Part shown: piece by piece, positions 1-9,800 of the stretch
Position numbering within the stretch: position 1 is the first letter of the stretch
How the letters are laid out: every line of letters starts with the position of its first letter
Source: Anaerocolumna xylanovorans DSM 12503
GTDB lineage: Bacteria > Bacillota > Clostridia > Lachnospirales > Lachnospiraceae
Direction of reading: 5' to 3'
Assembly: GCF_900143645.1 (NCBI RefSeq)
Contig: NZ_FRFD01000005.1
Span: 186,001-250,000, forward strand
DNA: 64,000 nt
Position numbers and translations under genes: made by a program
The notes under the pieces: generated by a model
The model's database searches: none
Told to the model about the DNA's origin: nothing
Seen by the model: the letters and a program-made list of their open reading frames with translations, nothing else

Positions 1-1
1 T

Positions 2-1156
2 ATGATTACAGACAAAGATAAGCAATGGATTGAGGAAACAGTGGAAAAGATAAAGGAAAAAATGGCATGGGTCAGTGAGAAGTCAAGGGATAAGATACCC
101 TATACAACCGTAAACGGAACCCATGATACCTACAATGACAGTGATAAGTCTTACCGCATGTCTGAAGGACTTAATTGGTGGACCAATGGATTTTGGGGAG
201 GGATGCTCTGGCTTATGTATCAGGAAACCGGAGAGGAAAAATATGCAGAGTATGCAAGGATATCAGAAAAAAGGCTCGACCAGTGCTTTGCAGATTTCTA
301 TGGGATCCATCATGATGCGGGTTTTATGTGGCTGTTAACGGCTGTGGCAGATTACAGGCTGACTAAAAATCCGGAAGCAAAAAAGAGAGGATTATATGCT
401 GCCAATCTTTTAGCAGGACGCTTTAATTCTGTTGGTAAGTTTATTAGGGCCTGGAATGACTGGGGGAACGGAGAGGATAATACTGGATGGGCAATTATTG
501 ACTGCATGATGAATATTCCCCTCCTATACTGGGCTTCTGATGAGACAAAAGATCCAAGATTCAGCCACATTGCGTTAATGCATGCAGATACTGCTATGGC
601 TCATTTTATAAGACCTGACGGTTCCTGTGAGCATATTGTGGAATTTGATTCAAAGACCGGTGAGAAGGTCAGAACCCACGGAGGGCAGGGCTATGAGAAC
701 GGCTCTTCCTGGACGAGAGGACAAGCCTGGGCTTTATATGGCTTTACTCTAAGTTATATTCATATGAAAAAAGAAGAGTATCTTAATGCTGCCAAACGGG
801 TGGCCCATTACTTTATTGCCAATATCCCGGAGAGCGGTCTGATACCCATAGATTTCAGGCAGCCTGGGGAGGATGCCTGGGAGGATTCCTGTGCCGCAGC
901 AATTGCAGCCTGCGGTCTGATAGAGATAGCCAAAGCAGTAGGAAAATATGAGAAGGACTTGTATTTAAGTGCAGCCTTAAAGATGTTGAAAGCCCTTACG
1001 GAGAAGAGAAGTGACTGGACGAAGGATTGTGATTGCATCATACAAAACTGTTCCGAGGCCTATCATACCAATAAGCACATGAATATTATCTATGGGGATT
1101 ACTTCTTTATGGAAGCAATCTATAAGCTTAAGGGGAATGACATTCTTCTGTGGTAA
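2..1156 (+). CDS. Unsaturated glucuronyl hydrolase, GH88 family
   Basis: This 384-residue protein matches the length and layout of GH88 unsaturated glucuronyl hydrolases. These cytoplasmic (alpha/alpha)6-barrel enzymes remove the 4,5-unsaturated uronic acid from the non-reducing end of oligosaccharides released by polysaccharide lyases. Visible support is the WWTNGFWGG segment near residue 60, the HHDAGF motif with Asp105 and the TGWAIID segment with Asp167. The two Asp are 62 residues apart, close to the spacing of the catalytic pair (D88/D149) in the Bacillus sp. GL1 enzyme. No signal peptide is seen, so substrate would be imported first. The ATG is at the very edge of the window, so its ribosome binding site cannot be seen and the start is provisional. 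Family assignment is firm; the preferred polymer (pectin, glycosaminoglycan or xylan derived) is not determinable here. Confidence 0.88.
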   Translation: MITDKDKQWIEETVEKIKEKMAWVSEKSRDKIPYTTVNGTHDTYNDSDKSYRMSEGLNWWTNGFWGGMLWLMYQETGEEKYAEYARISEKRLDQCFADFYGIHHDAGFMWLLTAVADYRLTKNPEAKKRGLYAANLLAGRFNSVGKFIRAWNDWGNGEDNTGWAIIDCMMNIPLLYWASDETKDPRFSHIALMHADTAMAHFIRPDGSCEHIVEFDSKTGEKVRTHGGQGYENGSSWTRGQAWALYGFTLSYIHMKKEEYLNAAKRVAHYFIANIPESGLIPIDFRQPGEDAWEDSCAAAIAACGLIEIAKAVGKYEKDLYLSAALKMLKALTEKRSDWTKDCDCIIQNCSEAYHTNKHMNIIYGDYFFMEAIYKLKGNDILLW

Positions 1157-1182
1157 AGCAAAAGTGACTTCTTATTGGATTA

Positions 1183-2352
1183 TTAATTAGCGGCTTTTCG
1201 CCTAAAAGCTATAGAGAATACTGTAAATGCCGCTGTCATGCATAGTAAAGCAATACCCATAAGAGATAACAAGGGTCCTAACTGGGAGGCAATTGAGCTG
1301 TTGTGGAATAATACTGCTTCAAGCAGCTTCTGTCCCCAGCTTTCCGGAGTAAATTTTGAAAGCAGTACCAGATATCTTGGAGCTGTTTCCAGAGAGAAGA
1401 AGGAACCTCCCAGTATTCCGGTAGCAATGATAATAACAGCAAATGTAACAGTAAAGTCTTCATGCCGTTTCATAAACAGGGCTAAGGGCAAGCTAATGCC
1501 GCATAGTAAGAAGATATAAACGGCAAAGATAAGGATGGCAGGCAGAAGGTGGCTAAAAACGGGGAGCTTTAAGAAGTACTTTCCGACAAGAAGCACTGCC
1601 AGAATATGAAATGCTCCAAACAGATAGGCAGCAGCTATTTTGGCAGCCAGATATCTGTTATAGCTGGCAGGGGTGCTTAACAGCCTGTAATAGGTATTGT
1701 TCTCTCTTTCCTCGATTAAGGTGCGAAAGCCCTGGGTGATGGCAAACCAGATAAACATTACCAGAAAGCCAAGGAGTGTCTGTATCATTGTCTCCTGTTT
1801 AAGTGCCCGGGTATCAGCGGCATTGTTATTAATCTCGGCGGCAGAAGTATTTTCTATACCGTCAAATAACTTAGTAGTAAGGCTGTTTACGGGCACATTC
1901 AGTTCTTTTGAAAGAAAGGATGAGTCGGACACGATTTTTTTTAAGATGGACAGCTCTGTATTTAGCACCTGTTTTAGCACAGCTGAATCGGCGGATTCAA
2001 AGTTTTTGATAATCTCTGCAGGAAGAGGCTTATTATTTAAAAGGGCATTGTCAAAGCCTTTGTCTATCACAAGACCCATTGGAATAAGCTGGTCGTCAAC
2101 CTTTTTAAGGATTTCCGCTCTGCTGGTGTTTACAACGGTAATATCCTTATGGCTGGTTATCATTTGCAGAAGCTGCCTGGAATAGAAGCTTTTGCTTAGA
2201 TCTGCTACGTAAAGGCAGGGTTTTTCGGAGCTGCTTATGGAATTGGAAAACAAGTAGGTGAGTATCACAGGTACGGCAATTCCTGCAAATATGATAAGTC
2301 GGTTAGAAAATAGCAGCTTTAATTGTTTTTTTATCATGATTAGTATTTCCAT
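1183..2352 (-). CDS. ABC-2 type transporter permease (second of pair)
   Basis: A 389-residue ABC-2 family membrane subunit. It has one N-terminal membrane segment (about residues 12-30), a large extracytoplasmic loop of about 150 residues, then five or six hydrophobic segments from about residue 190 (LGFLVMFIWFAITQGF onward) to a basic C-terminus ending RRKAAN. This is the NatB/YhgE-like layout used for export of drugs, peptides or lipids. The start is an ATG with AAAGGAG ten bases upstream. The gene begins 50 bp inside the preceding permease gene, so the two are translationally linked and probably form a heterodimer with the ATPase encoded upstream. The substrate is unknown. Confidence 0.85.
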   Translation of the reverse strand: MEILIMIKKQLKLLFSNRLIIFAGIAVPVILTYLFSNSISSSEKPCLYVADLSKSFYSRQLLQMITSHKDITVVNTSRAEILKKVDDQLIPMGLVIDKGFDNALLNNKPLPAEIIKNFESADSAVLKQVLNTELSILKKIVSDSSFLSKELNVPVNSLTTKLFDGIENTSAAEINNNAADTRALKQETMIQTLLGFLVMFIWFAITQGFRTLIEERENNTYYRLLSTPASYNRYLAAKIAAAYLFGAFHILAVLLVGKYFLKLPVFSHLLPAILIFAVYIFLLCGISLPLALFMKRHEDFTVTFAVIIIATGILGGSFFSLETAPRYLVLLSKFTPESWGQKLLEAVLFHNSSIASQLGPLLSLMGIALLCMTAAFTVFSIAFRRKAAN

Positions 2353-3568
2353 GTCTTATAATCTCCTTTCCGCGAAAGATAAATAAAGTCAGAATCAGAA
2401 AAAGGGTTCCCATTAAGAATAATTGCAGCAGGTTGTCCCCAATGTCAGCAAAACCCTTGCCCTCACAAAGCAAAAGATAGCAATTAAGGGCGTTACCATT
2501 GGGAATAAGATTCTGTATAGGCTGTAAGCTTTTTGGCAAGGCATTACTGCTGACAAAGGAACCTCCAAGAAAGCCCAGGCCAAAAAGGATGGGTGAAGCA
2601 AGGCTTGAAACGGCATTTTGATCCTTGGCAAGCAGTCCCCACAGAAGAATGGGTGAGCCAATGGAAAAGGCATAAAGTATTGTTGTGAGCAAGATTAATT
2701 CTGGATTTCCCCACGTCATCCCATAAATCAGCCTGCAAAGGAGTATAACAGCACTCATTTGAATGACGAGGGTAAAAAGAATACTGCACAACTTGCCGGA
2801 CACATATTGAAACTGGTGGGCTGGAGTTGACTTTATCCGAAAGAGTGTATAATTAAGCTTTTCTTCTACCACTTTGTGTGCAAGAGTAAAAGCGGTGGAA
2901 ATGGAAAATAGAACAACCATGGCAATGGAAACATACTGCATGGCACTGATAGGAATTGCCTTAGGATTTGTAGAAACTTCGGGTATGGTAACGGGAGAAG
3001 AAGTATTTAGCTGCTTCTGAATTTTTGTCATGTCAGCCACTGTATTTCCGGAGGTATTTAAGAGCGTACCAAGTGCTTTTTCTTCGGTAAGAGTCACCTG
3101 AGTATTGCGGAGAAATTGCTCCAAAATACTGGTGATAATACTTTTATCAAAAGAAGTATCTCTACCTGCTGTTATAACAATACCGTTGTTTTCCTGCTGC
3201 AGGACAGCTTTTGTAAAATTCTTTGGGATATAAACAAATACAGAAGCTTTTTTATCCTGTATTAGATTAATACCTTCCTTATAGCTTGCTGCGGTTACGG
3301 TATGAAACAGACTGGCAGCATCTTTCGACTGAAAAACTTTATTTTCCAGAGTCTTTCCAAAGGAAATTGGCTGGCTGTTACTGGAATCCCCTACGTCTTC
3401 ATTAAAGACAACCAAAGAGAAGGAGGAAATAGTACCGTCACTGCCGCCAAGAGCCCTGCCAAGCAGTATGATTAAAACCATGGGAAACAATATCAGTTTT
3501 AAGTAAAAGGTCTTGCTTTTCATCAATTGTTTAAAATCCAGCAAGGTAAAATGTATTATTTTATCCAT
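2303..3568 (-). CDS. ABC-2 type transporter permease (first of pair)
   Basis: A 421-residue ABC-2 permease with the same plan as its downstream partner: one N-terminal membrane helix (about residues 20-38), a roughly 170-residue external loop rich in Ser/Thr, then a cluster of membrane helices from about residue 210 to the end. It sits between the ATPase gene and the second permease gene on the minus strand. The 92-bp gap separating it from the ATPase is almost filled by copy A of a dispersed repeat (3566-3636) which supplies the ribosome binding site and ends at this ATG. The 3-prime end overlaps the next permease by 50 bp. Export function is inferred from family; substrate is unknown. Confidence 0.85.
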   Translation of the reverse strand: MDKIIHFTLLDFKQLMKSKTFYLKLILFPMVLIILLGRALGGSDGTISSFSLVVFNEDVGDSSNSQPISFGKTLENKVFQSKDAASLFHTVTAASYKEGINLIQDKKASVFVYIPKNFTKAVLQQENNGIVITAGRDTSFDKSIITSILEQFLRNTQVTLTEEKALGTLLNTSGNTVADMTKIQKQLNTSSPVTIPEVSTNPKAIPISAMQYVSIAMVVLFSISTAFTLAHKVVEEKLNYTLFRIKSTPAHQFQYVSGKLCSILFTLVIQMSAVILLCRLIYGMTWGNPELILLTTILYAFSIGSPILLWGLLAKDQNAVSSLASPILFGLGFLGGSFVSSNALPKSLQPIQNLIPNGNALNCYLLLCEGKGFADIGDNLLQLFLMGTLFLILTLFIFRGKEIIRHGNTNHDKKTIKAAIF

Positions 3569-3636
3569 AAAAATAACTATGCCCTTTCCTGTACCTGCAA
3601 ATTTTGGGCAGGCACAAAATTGCGTGTAAAAAATGC
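3566..3636 (-). repeat. Dispersed start-codon element, copy A
   Basis: Read on the minus strand this 71-bp copy begins near GCATTTTTTACACGCAA and ends at the ATG of the first permease gene. It shares the block TTTGCAGGTACAGGAAAG with copies at 9903-9974 and 20231-20303, and the distance from the following GGGCAT to the gene ATG is 10 bases in all three. TGTGCCTGC and GCAGGTACA form a nine-pair stem with one G-U pair. This copy lacks three bases in the loop relative to the other two and has ATA where they have an upstream in-frame ATG. It lies between two genes of one operon. Confidence 0.85.
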
Positions 3637-3660
3637 TTTTTATTTTTCAACTAGCTTCGG

Positions 3661-4590
3661 CTAATTCCTTAGGGATTTTCCTGTTAATTGAAGAAAAATA
3701 CTCTCCAGATTAATTTCCTCATATTGAAAACTTGTAAGGCGGATACCGGTATTTTTCATATCCTCTACGATATCAAGAACATTGGAACCTGGTGAAACAA
3801 GCAGTGTTATCATATCTTTTTCCACAGAAGTCCTTTTTACGCCCCGAATCGTTTCTAAACGTTTCAAGGCATCGGGGTTTGCTTTGCTAAAGCTTGCGGT
3901 TAAGGTATCACAGGCATCCAATTCCTGTTTTAATCCATCCTTAGAACCCAGTGCAATGAGATTCCCATGATCGACAATACCAACCCTCTCACATAGACAC
4001 TCCACTTCCTCCATATAATGGCTGGTATAAACCACGGCCACCCCTTTCTCTTCTTTTAAACGTCTGATAGTATCCAATATATGGCTTCTGGATTGGGGAT
4101 CAATACCCACTGTGGGTTCATCCAATATCAGTAATTTAGGGGAATTCATGAGGGCAATGCCAAAGTTGACCCTTCTTTTCATACCGCCGGAATATTCTGA
4201 TACCTCCTGATTTCCTTTGCCTGTAAGCTTTAAAATATCCAGAACCTCTGATACCCGCTGCTTTAAGCGGTTCCCATAGAGTCCGTAAAGGCTGCCGAAA
4301 AATTCAAGGTTATCTCTGGCGGTTAAAGATTGGTAGAGTGCCAATTCCTGGGGTACAATTCCCATTCGTGTTTTACAATCGTGGGGGTTTTCACTTAGTG
4401 AGATACCATCGATAAAGATTTCACCTTTTGTAGGCTGTAAAATGGTTCCTATCATCGAAACAATCGTTGATTTTCCGGCACCGTTAGGGCCTAAGAGTCC
4501 AAATATTTCGCCCTTTCCGACCTCAAAGGAAACGTCCTCTACAGCTGTGAAATCTTTATATTTTTTTGTTATATTTTTTAACCGGAGCAT
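3661..4590 (-). CDS. ABC transporter ATP-binding protein
   Basis: A 309-residue ATPase of the DrrA/NatA/CcmA class that powers the two permeases encoded downstream. Seen directly: Walker A GPNGAGKS near residue 36, signature YSGGMKRR, Walker B LLILDEPT and the switch histidine in TSHYMEE, followed by a C-terminal extension of about 90 residues typical of export-type ATPases. The start is set at the ATG giving MLRLKNITKK, with AGAGGT eight bases upstream; an upstream in-frame ATG at 4638 has no comparable site. It is the first gene of the minus-strand operon and is divergent from a two-component system, an arrangement usual for stress- or antibiotic-responsive exporters. Confidence 0.92.
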   Translation of the reverse strand: MLRLKNITKKYKDFTAVEDVSFEVGKGEIFGLLGPNGAGKSTIVSMIGTILQPTKGEIFIDGISLSENPHDCKTRMGIVPQELALYQSLTARDNLEFFGSLYGLYGNRLKQRVSEVLDILKLTGKGNQEVSEYSGGMKRRVNFGIALMNSPKLLILDEPTVGIDPQSRSHILDTIRRLKEEKGVAVVYTSHYMEEVECLCERVGIVDHGNLIALGSKDGLKQELDACDTLTASFSKANPDALKRLETIRGVKRTSVEKDMITLLVSPGSNVLDIVEDMKNTGIRLTSFQYEEINLESIFLQLTGKSLRN

Positions 4591-4711
4591 GGTTAGTACC
4601 TCTTTCTTTCCTGTTATGATAGGTATTCTACACCGCAAAAAGGAAGATGGATATTCACTATAGTACTCAAAAATCTATTACTTTGGTAATATGTAGCTTC
4701 AGGCAATTACA

Positions 4712-4720
4712 TGGTATAAT
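4712..4720 (+). promoter_or_regulatory. Extended -10 promoter for the sensor kinase operon
   Basis: TGGTATAAT is a consensus extended -10 located about 50 bp before the kinase ATG at 4772. No good -35 hexamer lies 16-18 bp upstream, which fits an extended -10 promoter. The 181-bp divergent region must also hold the promoter of the ABC operon on the other strand, which I could not locate clearly. Confidence 0.55.
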
Positions 4721-4771
4721 AGTCTTAACAGGTAACATAAGCAAATCAGCTTATTGCAAAGGAGTAATCAG

Positions 4772-5959
4772 ATGGACTTTTTATTATCCTTGGAAAAGAG
4801 AAATTACATCTTTAAAATCATTACAGCAATTATTACGGTTCTTTCCGTTATGCGTATCCTTAAGATTGATAGCCCCTTAAAGGTAGGAGTATTAATAGGG
4901 CTGCTTTTCCTGTTTACCGTCAATAATTATTGCCGGAGAAATTTCTTAAAAAAGAACCGGAATATATGCTTTTCCCTATCTTATGGACTAAGCGTTCTTG
5001 TCCTTGGATGTTTGAATTACGAAATTTTATTTACAGGAATATATATTTTTAATATTATTTTACTCATTGAAATTATCATTTTTAATGGTAAGCTAAACAA
5101 AAGGTTAATCGTCTTTTATTTTGTGGCTTATATGGTATCCTTTACTGCACTTGTGGATTTTAGCACATTGAAAAGTGCTTATAGTGATTTTATAGAGATA
5201 TTTTTAAATCTTTTTATGCCATGTCTGGTATTGTTCTTATTCCGCAGCGTGATGGGAGAAAAGCTGAAATATGAAAAGCTGAATGAGGAATTAGAGGAAG
5301 CCAATATGACCTTAAAAACTTATGCAGATAAAATAGAGGAACTTACCAAAGCCAAGGAAAGGAACAGGATTGCCCAGGAACTGCATGACTCCATGGGGCA
5401 TTCCCTGATGGCTCTTAATATGAGTCTGGAGTATGCGGAAAATGTGATTACCACGAAGCCGGAAAAAGCAATGGAAGTCATACACAAAACCAGAGATATG
5501 ACGAAAGACTGCGTAAACGACTTAAGAAGAGTAGTAAGCCTGTTAAAGGATACTACTCATACCGAGCAGTTAAGACAAGCAATCAATGAGCTGTTCCATA
5601 ATTTCAAGGAGAGCAGCAGTGTGAGATTTCGTCTTAATGTGGACGACTCCATAGAAGGAGAGCCTCCGGATATTAAAAGCTGTATTTATAAAATTATCAG
5701 AGAGGCAATAACCAATGGAATAAAGCATGGAAGGGCTACGCTATTTACGATAAATATCCTGGGGAAGGCGGATGCCATCAGCTTACGAGTAGAAAATAAT
5801 GGGGCTGTGAACGAAAATATCATAAAATCAGACGGTATAGCAGGAATGGAAGAAAGAGTAAAGCTTCTGGGAGGAGGTATTCAATTTACCTCTGCCAGGG
5901 AAGGCGGCTTTGCTGTTGAAGCTGTTATACCCAGGCTGGAAAAGGAAGGGCTTTTATGA
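4772..5959 (+). CDS. NarL/DesK-family sensor histidine kinase
   Basis: A 395-residue membrane sensor kinase. About six hydrophobic segments fill residues 15-170, followed by a coiled linker (about 175-195) and a HisKA_3 dimerisation domain with the phospho-acceptor His205 in AQELHDSMGHS. The HATPase_c domain follows with an N-box (REAITNGIKHG) and a G-box (DGIAGMEERV). The ATG has AAAGGAG seven bases upstream. The stop overlaps the start of the response regulator gene (ATGA), so the two are translationally coupled. The short extracytoplasmic loops suggest that it senses the membrane or its partner transporter, as in the LiaS/DesK group; this is inference. Confidence 0.9.
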   Translation: MDFLLSLEKRNYIFKIITAIITVLSVMRILKIDSPLKVGVLIGLLFLFTVNNYCRRNFLKKNRNICFSLSYGLSVLVLGCLNYEILFTGIYIFNIILLIEIIIFNGKLNKRLIVFYFVAYMVSFTALVDFSTLKSAYSDFIEIFLNLFMPCLVLFLFRSVMGEKLKYEKLNEELEEANMTLKTYADKIEELTKAKERNRIAQELHDSMGHSLMALNMSLEYAENVITTKPEKAMEVIHKTRDMTKDCVNDLRRVVSLLKDTTHTEQLRQAINELFHNFKESSSVRFRLNVDDSIEGEPPDIKSCIYKIIREAITNGIKHGRATLFTINILGKADAISLRVENNGAVNENIIKSDGIAGMEERVKLLGGGIQFTSAREGGFAVEAVIPRLEKEGLL

Positions 5960-6615
5960 TTAATGTTATAATTGCAGATGACCAGGAGAGTGTCAGGGAA
6001 GGTTTAAAGATGATTTTAAGCATGGGAGATGAAATTGAGATTATTGGAGAGGCCACAAATGGGAGGGACCTTCTTGATAAACTTGCCATATTATTGCCTG
6101 AAGTTATCCTGATGGATATCAGAATGCCGGTGATGGATGGGATTGAGGCCACCAGGATGGTTAAGGAAATGTACCCCCACATAAAGATCATTATTCTTAC
6201 AACCTTTTATGAGGACAGCTATATTTTTGAGGTGTTAAAAAATGGGGCAGACGGATATATCTTAAAGGATTCCAGTTCGGCGGAAATTATCCGCTCCATA
6301 ATAGCTGTCTGTGAGGGAAATGTTCTTCTAAATCCCAAGGTCGCCGCAAAGGTAGTAAAAGCCCTGGACTCTGTGAAAGACAGCCAAAGCATATCGGTCA
6401 TAAAGAGAGAAGAGGAGAAGATTCTAAGTCTTTTAACCCAAAGAGAATTGGAAGTAGCAGAGCACATTCTAAAAGGGAAAAGCAATAAGGTGATTAGTGA
6501 GGATATGTTCGTAACAGAAGGCACCGTTAAGAACTATGTATCAAGGATTCTGGAAAAGCTTGAGCTGAACAGCAGGGCAGAGCTTATGCTGTACCTGCAG
6601 AAAGTGCGCCGTTAA
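5956..6615 (+). CDS. NarL/LuxR-family response regulator
   Basis: A 219-residue two-domain regulator. The receiver domain (1-120) has the acidic pair D8/D9, phospho-acceptor D54 in LMDIRMPVMDG and conserved Thr and Lys (IILTT, YILKD). The C-terminal LuxR-type helix-turn-helix (about 150-212) contains LTQRELEVAEHILKGKSNK and GTVKNYVSRILEKL. It starts within the stop of the kinase gene and is followed by an intrinsic terminator, so kinase and regulator form a two-gene operon. The likely target is the divergent ABC exporter operon, judged by position only. Confidence 0.92.
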   Translation: MINVIIADDQESVREGLKMILSMGDEIEIIGEATNGRDLLDKLAILLPEVILMDIRMPVMDGIEATRMVKEMYPHIKIIILTTFYEDSYIFEVLKNGADGYILKDSSSAEIIRSIIAVCEGNVLLNPKVAAKVVKALDSVKDSQSISVIKREEEKILSLLTQRELEVAEHILKGKSNKVISEDMFVTEGTVKNYVSRILEKLELNSRAELMLYLQKVRR

Positions 6616-6792
6616 GCACTTATTTATAAAAAGGGGTGCTGTAATGTATAAGCCTATCGTTTGATCAAAGCGAAAACCATACAAATATGATAGAAAATAA
6701 GAAAAATCGGCCTATTGGTTTAAATAAACCGGAGCATTTACTTGGTATTGCAGCGGAATTGGCAAAAGATAAAAAGATTTCAACATGGCACC

Positions 6793-6836
6793 GGAGGCCG
6801 CTCTTAGAGAATCAACTAAGAACAGCCTCCGTTTTT
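6793..6836 (+). terminator. Intrinsic terminator of the two-component operon
   Basis: GGAGGC and TCTTAG (6793-6807) pair with CTAAGA and GCCTCC (6816-6830), separated by a small internal loop, and a run of five T follows. It faces rightward and would end the kinase/regulator transcript about 200 bp past the stop. Confidence 0.75.
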
Positions 6837-6872
6837 CTGCTTTAAATCAGTGGATAACCGGCCGATGTGATA

Positions 6873-9800
6873 TTAATTCGCGGCAGTCCCCATTACCTGG
6901 AATTCCCACAGGGAATAGCCGTAAGGCAAGGCTCTTTCGATTCCTTTAAACTTCACATACCTTGCAGTAACCGGAGTGAGGTTATAGGTTTCTACTTCGC
7001 CGGTACCATTAGCCTGGTTTAACAGGCTGGTGAAATTTACTCCATCGGAAGATACTAAAATCTCATACTTTTTACCGTAAGCTGCCTCCCAGTTTAATAT
7101 CAGCTGGCTTATCCGGCAGCTGTTTCCAAGGTCAAGAACAAACCAGGCATCATCGGCAAAGTTGGAAGACCATCTGGTGGCAGTGTTATTATCTGTCAGG
7201 TAGGAAGCGGGAAAAGTATCATTTTCCGAACCGGAACAAAGGACGGATTTATTTATGGCAACATTGGAGGCGGTAGAAGAACCTCCGTCTGTCCCCTGTG
7301 TCACTCCGTGAATATAGGTAAACCACTGGGTATCAAGAGCTCCTCCGCCCGGATTATAGGTAAAGAAATACTTTATGGTATCGCCATAGACAAGGTTATT
7401 AAGCGGATAGGTGAAATTGCCTTTGCCATCCGGTGCCATGGCTATATTTATCTGCCCTCCGTTATTAAGGATATAATGCAGGTCGGCAAAGGCTGCGCCA
7501 TTGACATAGAACAGCACATTATCCCCGGTTTTCTTAAGACCCTTAACGGCATCTCCTATAGTAACTACAACAGGCGGCGGATTCGTTACAGTTACCGAAC
7601 AGGAGGCATGGTAGCCGCCATCCTCTGTGGTGGCAGTAATAACAGCGCTTCCCGGAGCTACTGCCGTGACATTACCGCCTGAAACTGTTGCAACAGAAGT
7701 ATTACTGGAGGACCAGGCAACAGCCTTGTTGGCAGCATTGGAAGGAGTAACCGTCGGGGTAAGGCCCAGGGTATCCCCGGGGAGGAGAGCAGCACTGCTC
7801 TTATCAAGGGAGATTCCGGTTACAGCAACGGTTCCCGGGGTCCCGCCGCCGGATTCTTTATAGACACGTACATAATCTACCTGCATAGTAGCAGGGATAT
7901 CCCCGGCACCAGGTGTCAGTCCGCCGTCAAAGGTACCGCCTATTGCCAGATTCATGATAACATAAAAAGGCTGGTCAAAGGGAGCATTTTTATTGTCCGG
8001 AGCACCGGCAGAATACCACTGTTCCTTTGTGACCTTTAAGAAGCACTTACCGTCTACATACCATTTGAAATTGTCATTTTCCCATACGACGCTGTATACA
8101 TGGTAGTCATTGTTAAAGGTCTGACCGCTTGGAAATGCATATTCGCCGCTGATATAACGGTCAGCAGGCCATTGGCCTCCAAAATGCAGAGCACCGCTGG
8201 TAATGCCGGAAAGTCTTCCCTTCGCTTCCATAACATCTACCTCACCGGAGGCCGCCCAGGTTCCGTAACGGTCTTCTAAAGGAAGCATCCAAAGGGCAGG
8301 CCAGATACCGTTCCCGGTAGGAAGCTTGGCTCTGAAATCAATTCTTCCCTCATGGAAGGAGAAGCTATTTTTTGTGGTGATTTTACCGGAAGAATAGGTG
8401 GCATACCGGGCAGGGTCCTGGGGGAAGGATTTGGGTTCATTATAAGCGGTAATATTTAATTTACCGTCTGATAGATAGATGTTTTTTGTACTGTCGGTAT
8501 AATACTCCAGTTCATTATTTCCCCAGCCCCAGCTATTGGGATCATCGCTCATATAATAGCCGGTATTATAGCTCCATTTACTTGTATTTAAGGAAGAACC
8601 GCCAAATTCATCCTGCCAGATAAGGTTCAGGCCGTTAATAGATGGGTTGTCCGGTGTTCCAATCTCAATATTACCAAGGTCTGATACATCGGGACGGGGT
8701 GCATCCGGATTACCGATAAAAGTATAATAAATATAGTTGCTGCCGACAGAACCGCCCTTTTGCCCGTTTAGGGGGTAGCCGATACGAAGTTCCATATCAG
8801 TCTGAATTGGCTGGAACCACAGCCCATAGATATGGTCGGCGAAATAACCCCACTGGTTGGCATCGGATAAGCTGTTATAGCCGTTTGCCTGGTAGCGGAA
8901 GCCGCTTTGGCTGTAATCACCAAGTTCTGCCCAGTTTCCGTTTATCTTAATTTCATAAACGAAGTTATCAAGTTCAGATTTAACCGGAGCACCGCCGTCT
9001 ATCTTCGGCAGGGGAACACCGATGGCACCCGTCTCACCGGCGGTATACCGGGTGGTATCGAAAGCAGTAAGCTGGTAGGTGTTTCTTACAGGTGTGTTGT
9101 AGTTTATGGTATAGATAAAAGAAGCGCCGGAAGTGGCGGAAACAAGCTTCACATTGATGGATTCGCTTACGATAAACCAGTAACCGCCTCCACCGTCGGT
9201 AAATTGTCCGAAATTGCTGTCATAAATCCAGCCGCTGGCGGCATTGTTATCGATACTTATCCATTCACTGCTGTTAACTGGCTTTACAAAGAGTCTTAAA
9301 TCCTCTGCAACTGCAGCATAGGGAATAGAAGCATTCCCGTTAAAGACAGGATAAGTAAAGCCGGAACCTCCGGTTGTATCAGCGGTGATGACAGGCCCTT
9401 GGGTAGGTGCCATAGAGGTGATAGTGGTCTTTGGTATGCTGGTAAATTCTAAAGTATAGTCCAGTGTAACACCGGTTGAGCGGGAAGCGAGCTGGAGGTA
9501 GGTGGTTTTAGATATAGTAAACCAATAGCCGTAAAAGCCGCCGTCATTCCAGTTTCCCCAGTTCTGGTTGTAAACAAAATCGGTACTGTCGATATCAACC
9601 CAGCTTCCGTTTACCTTGACATTGACCTTTAAGTCAGAGGCTACATCCTGCCAGGTGGCAGCACCGCCGTTAAATACCGGCATCACAAAGCCATAGCTGG
9701 CCTGTCCCACACCGGAGTGAGAGATAACCGGACCGTCGGATGCCGAAAAGTACGCCATGGATGTAATTACCGTCGCTGCTGCCTGAACTCTCCCCGAAGT

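Noticed and set aside
6687..6845. A 52-codon open frame beginning MIENKKNRPIGLNKPEH between the response regulator and the GH16 gene.
   Set aside because: It has no ribosome binding site, and its last third is made of the terminator hairpin and T-run, so it is more likely chance or an old gene remnant than a live gene.
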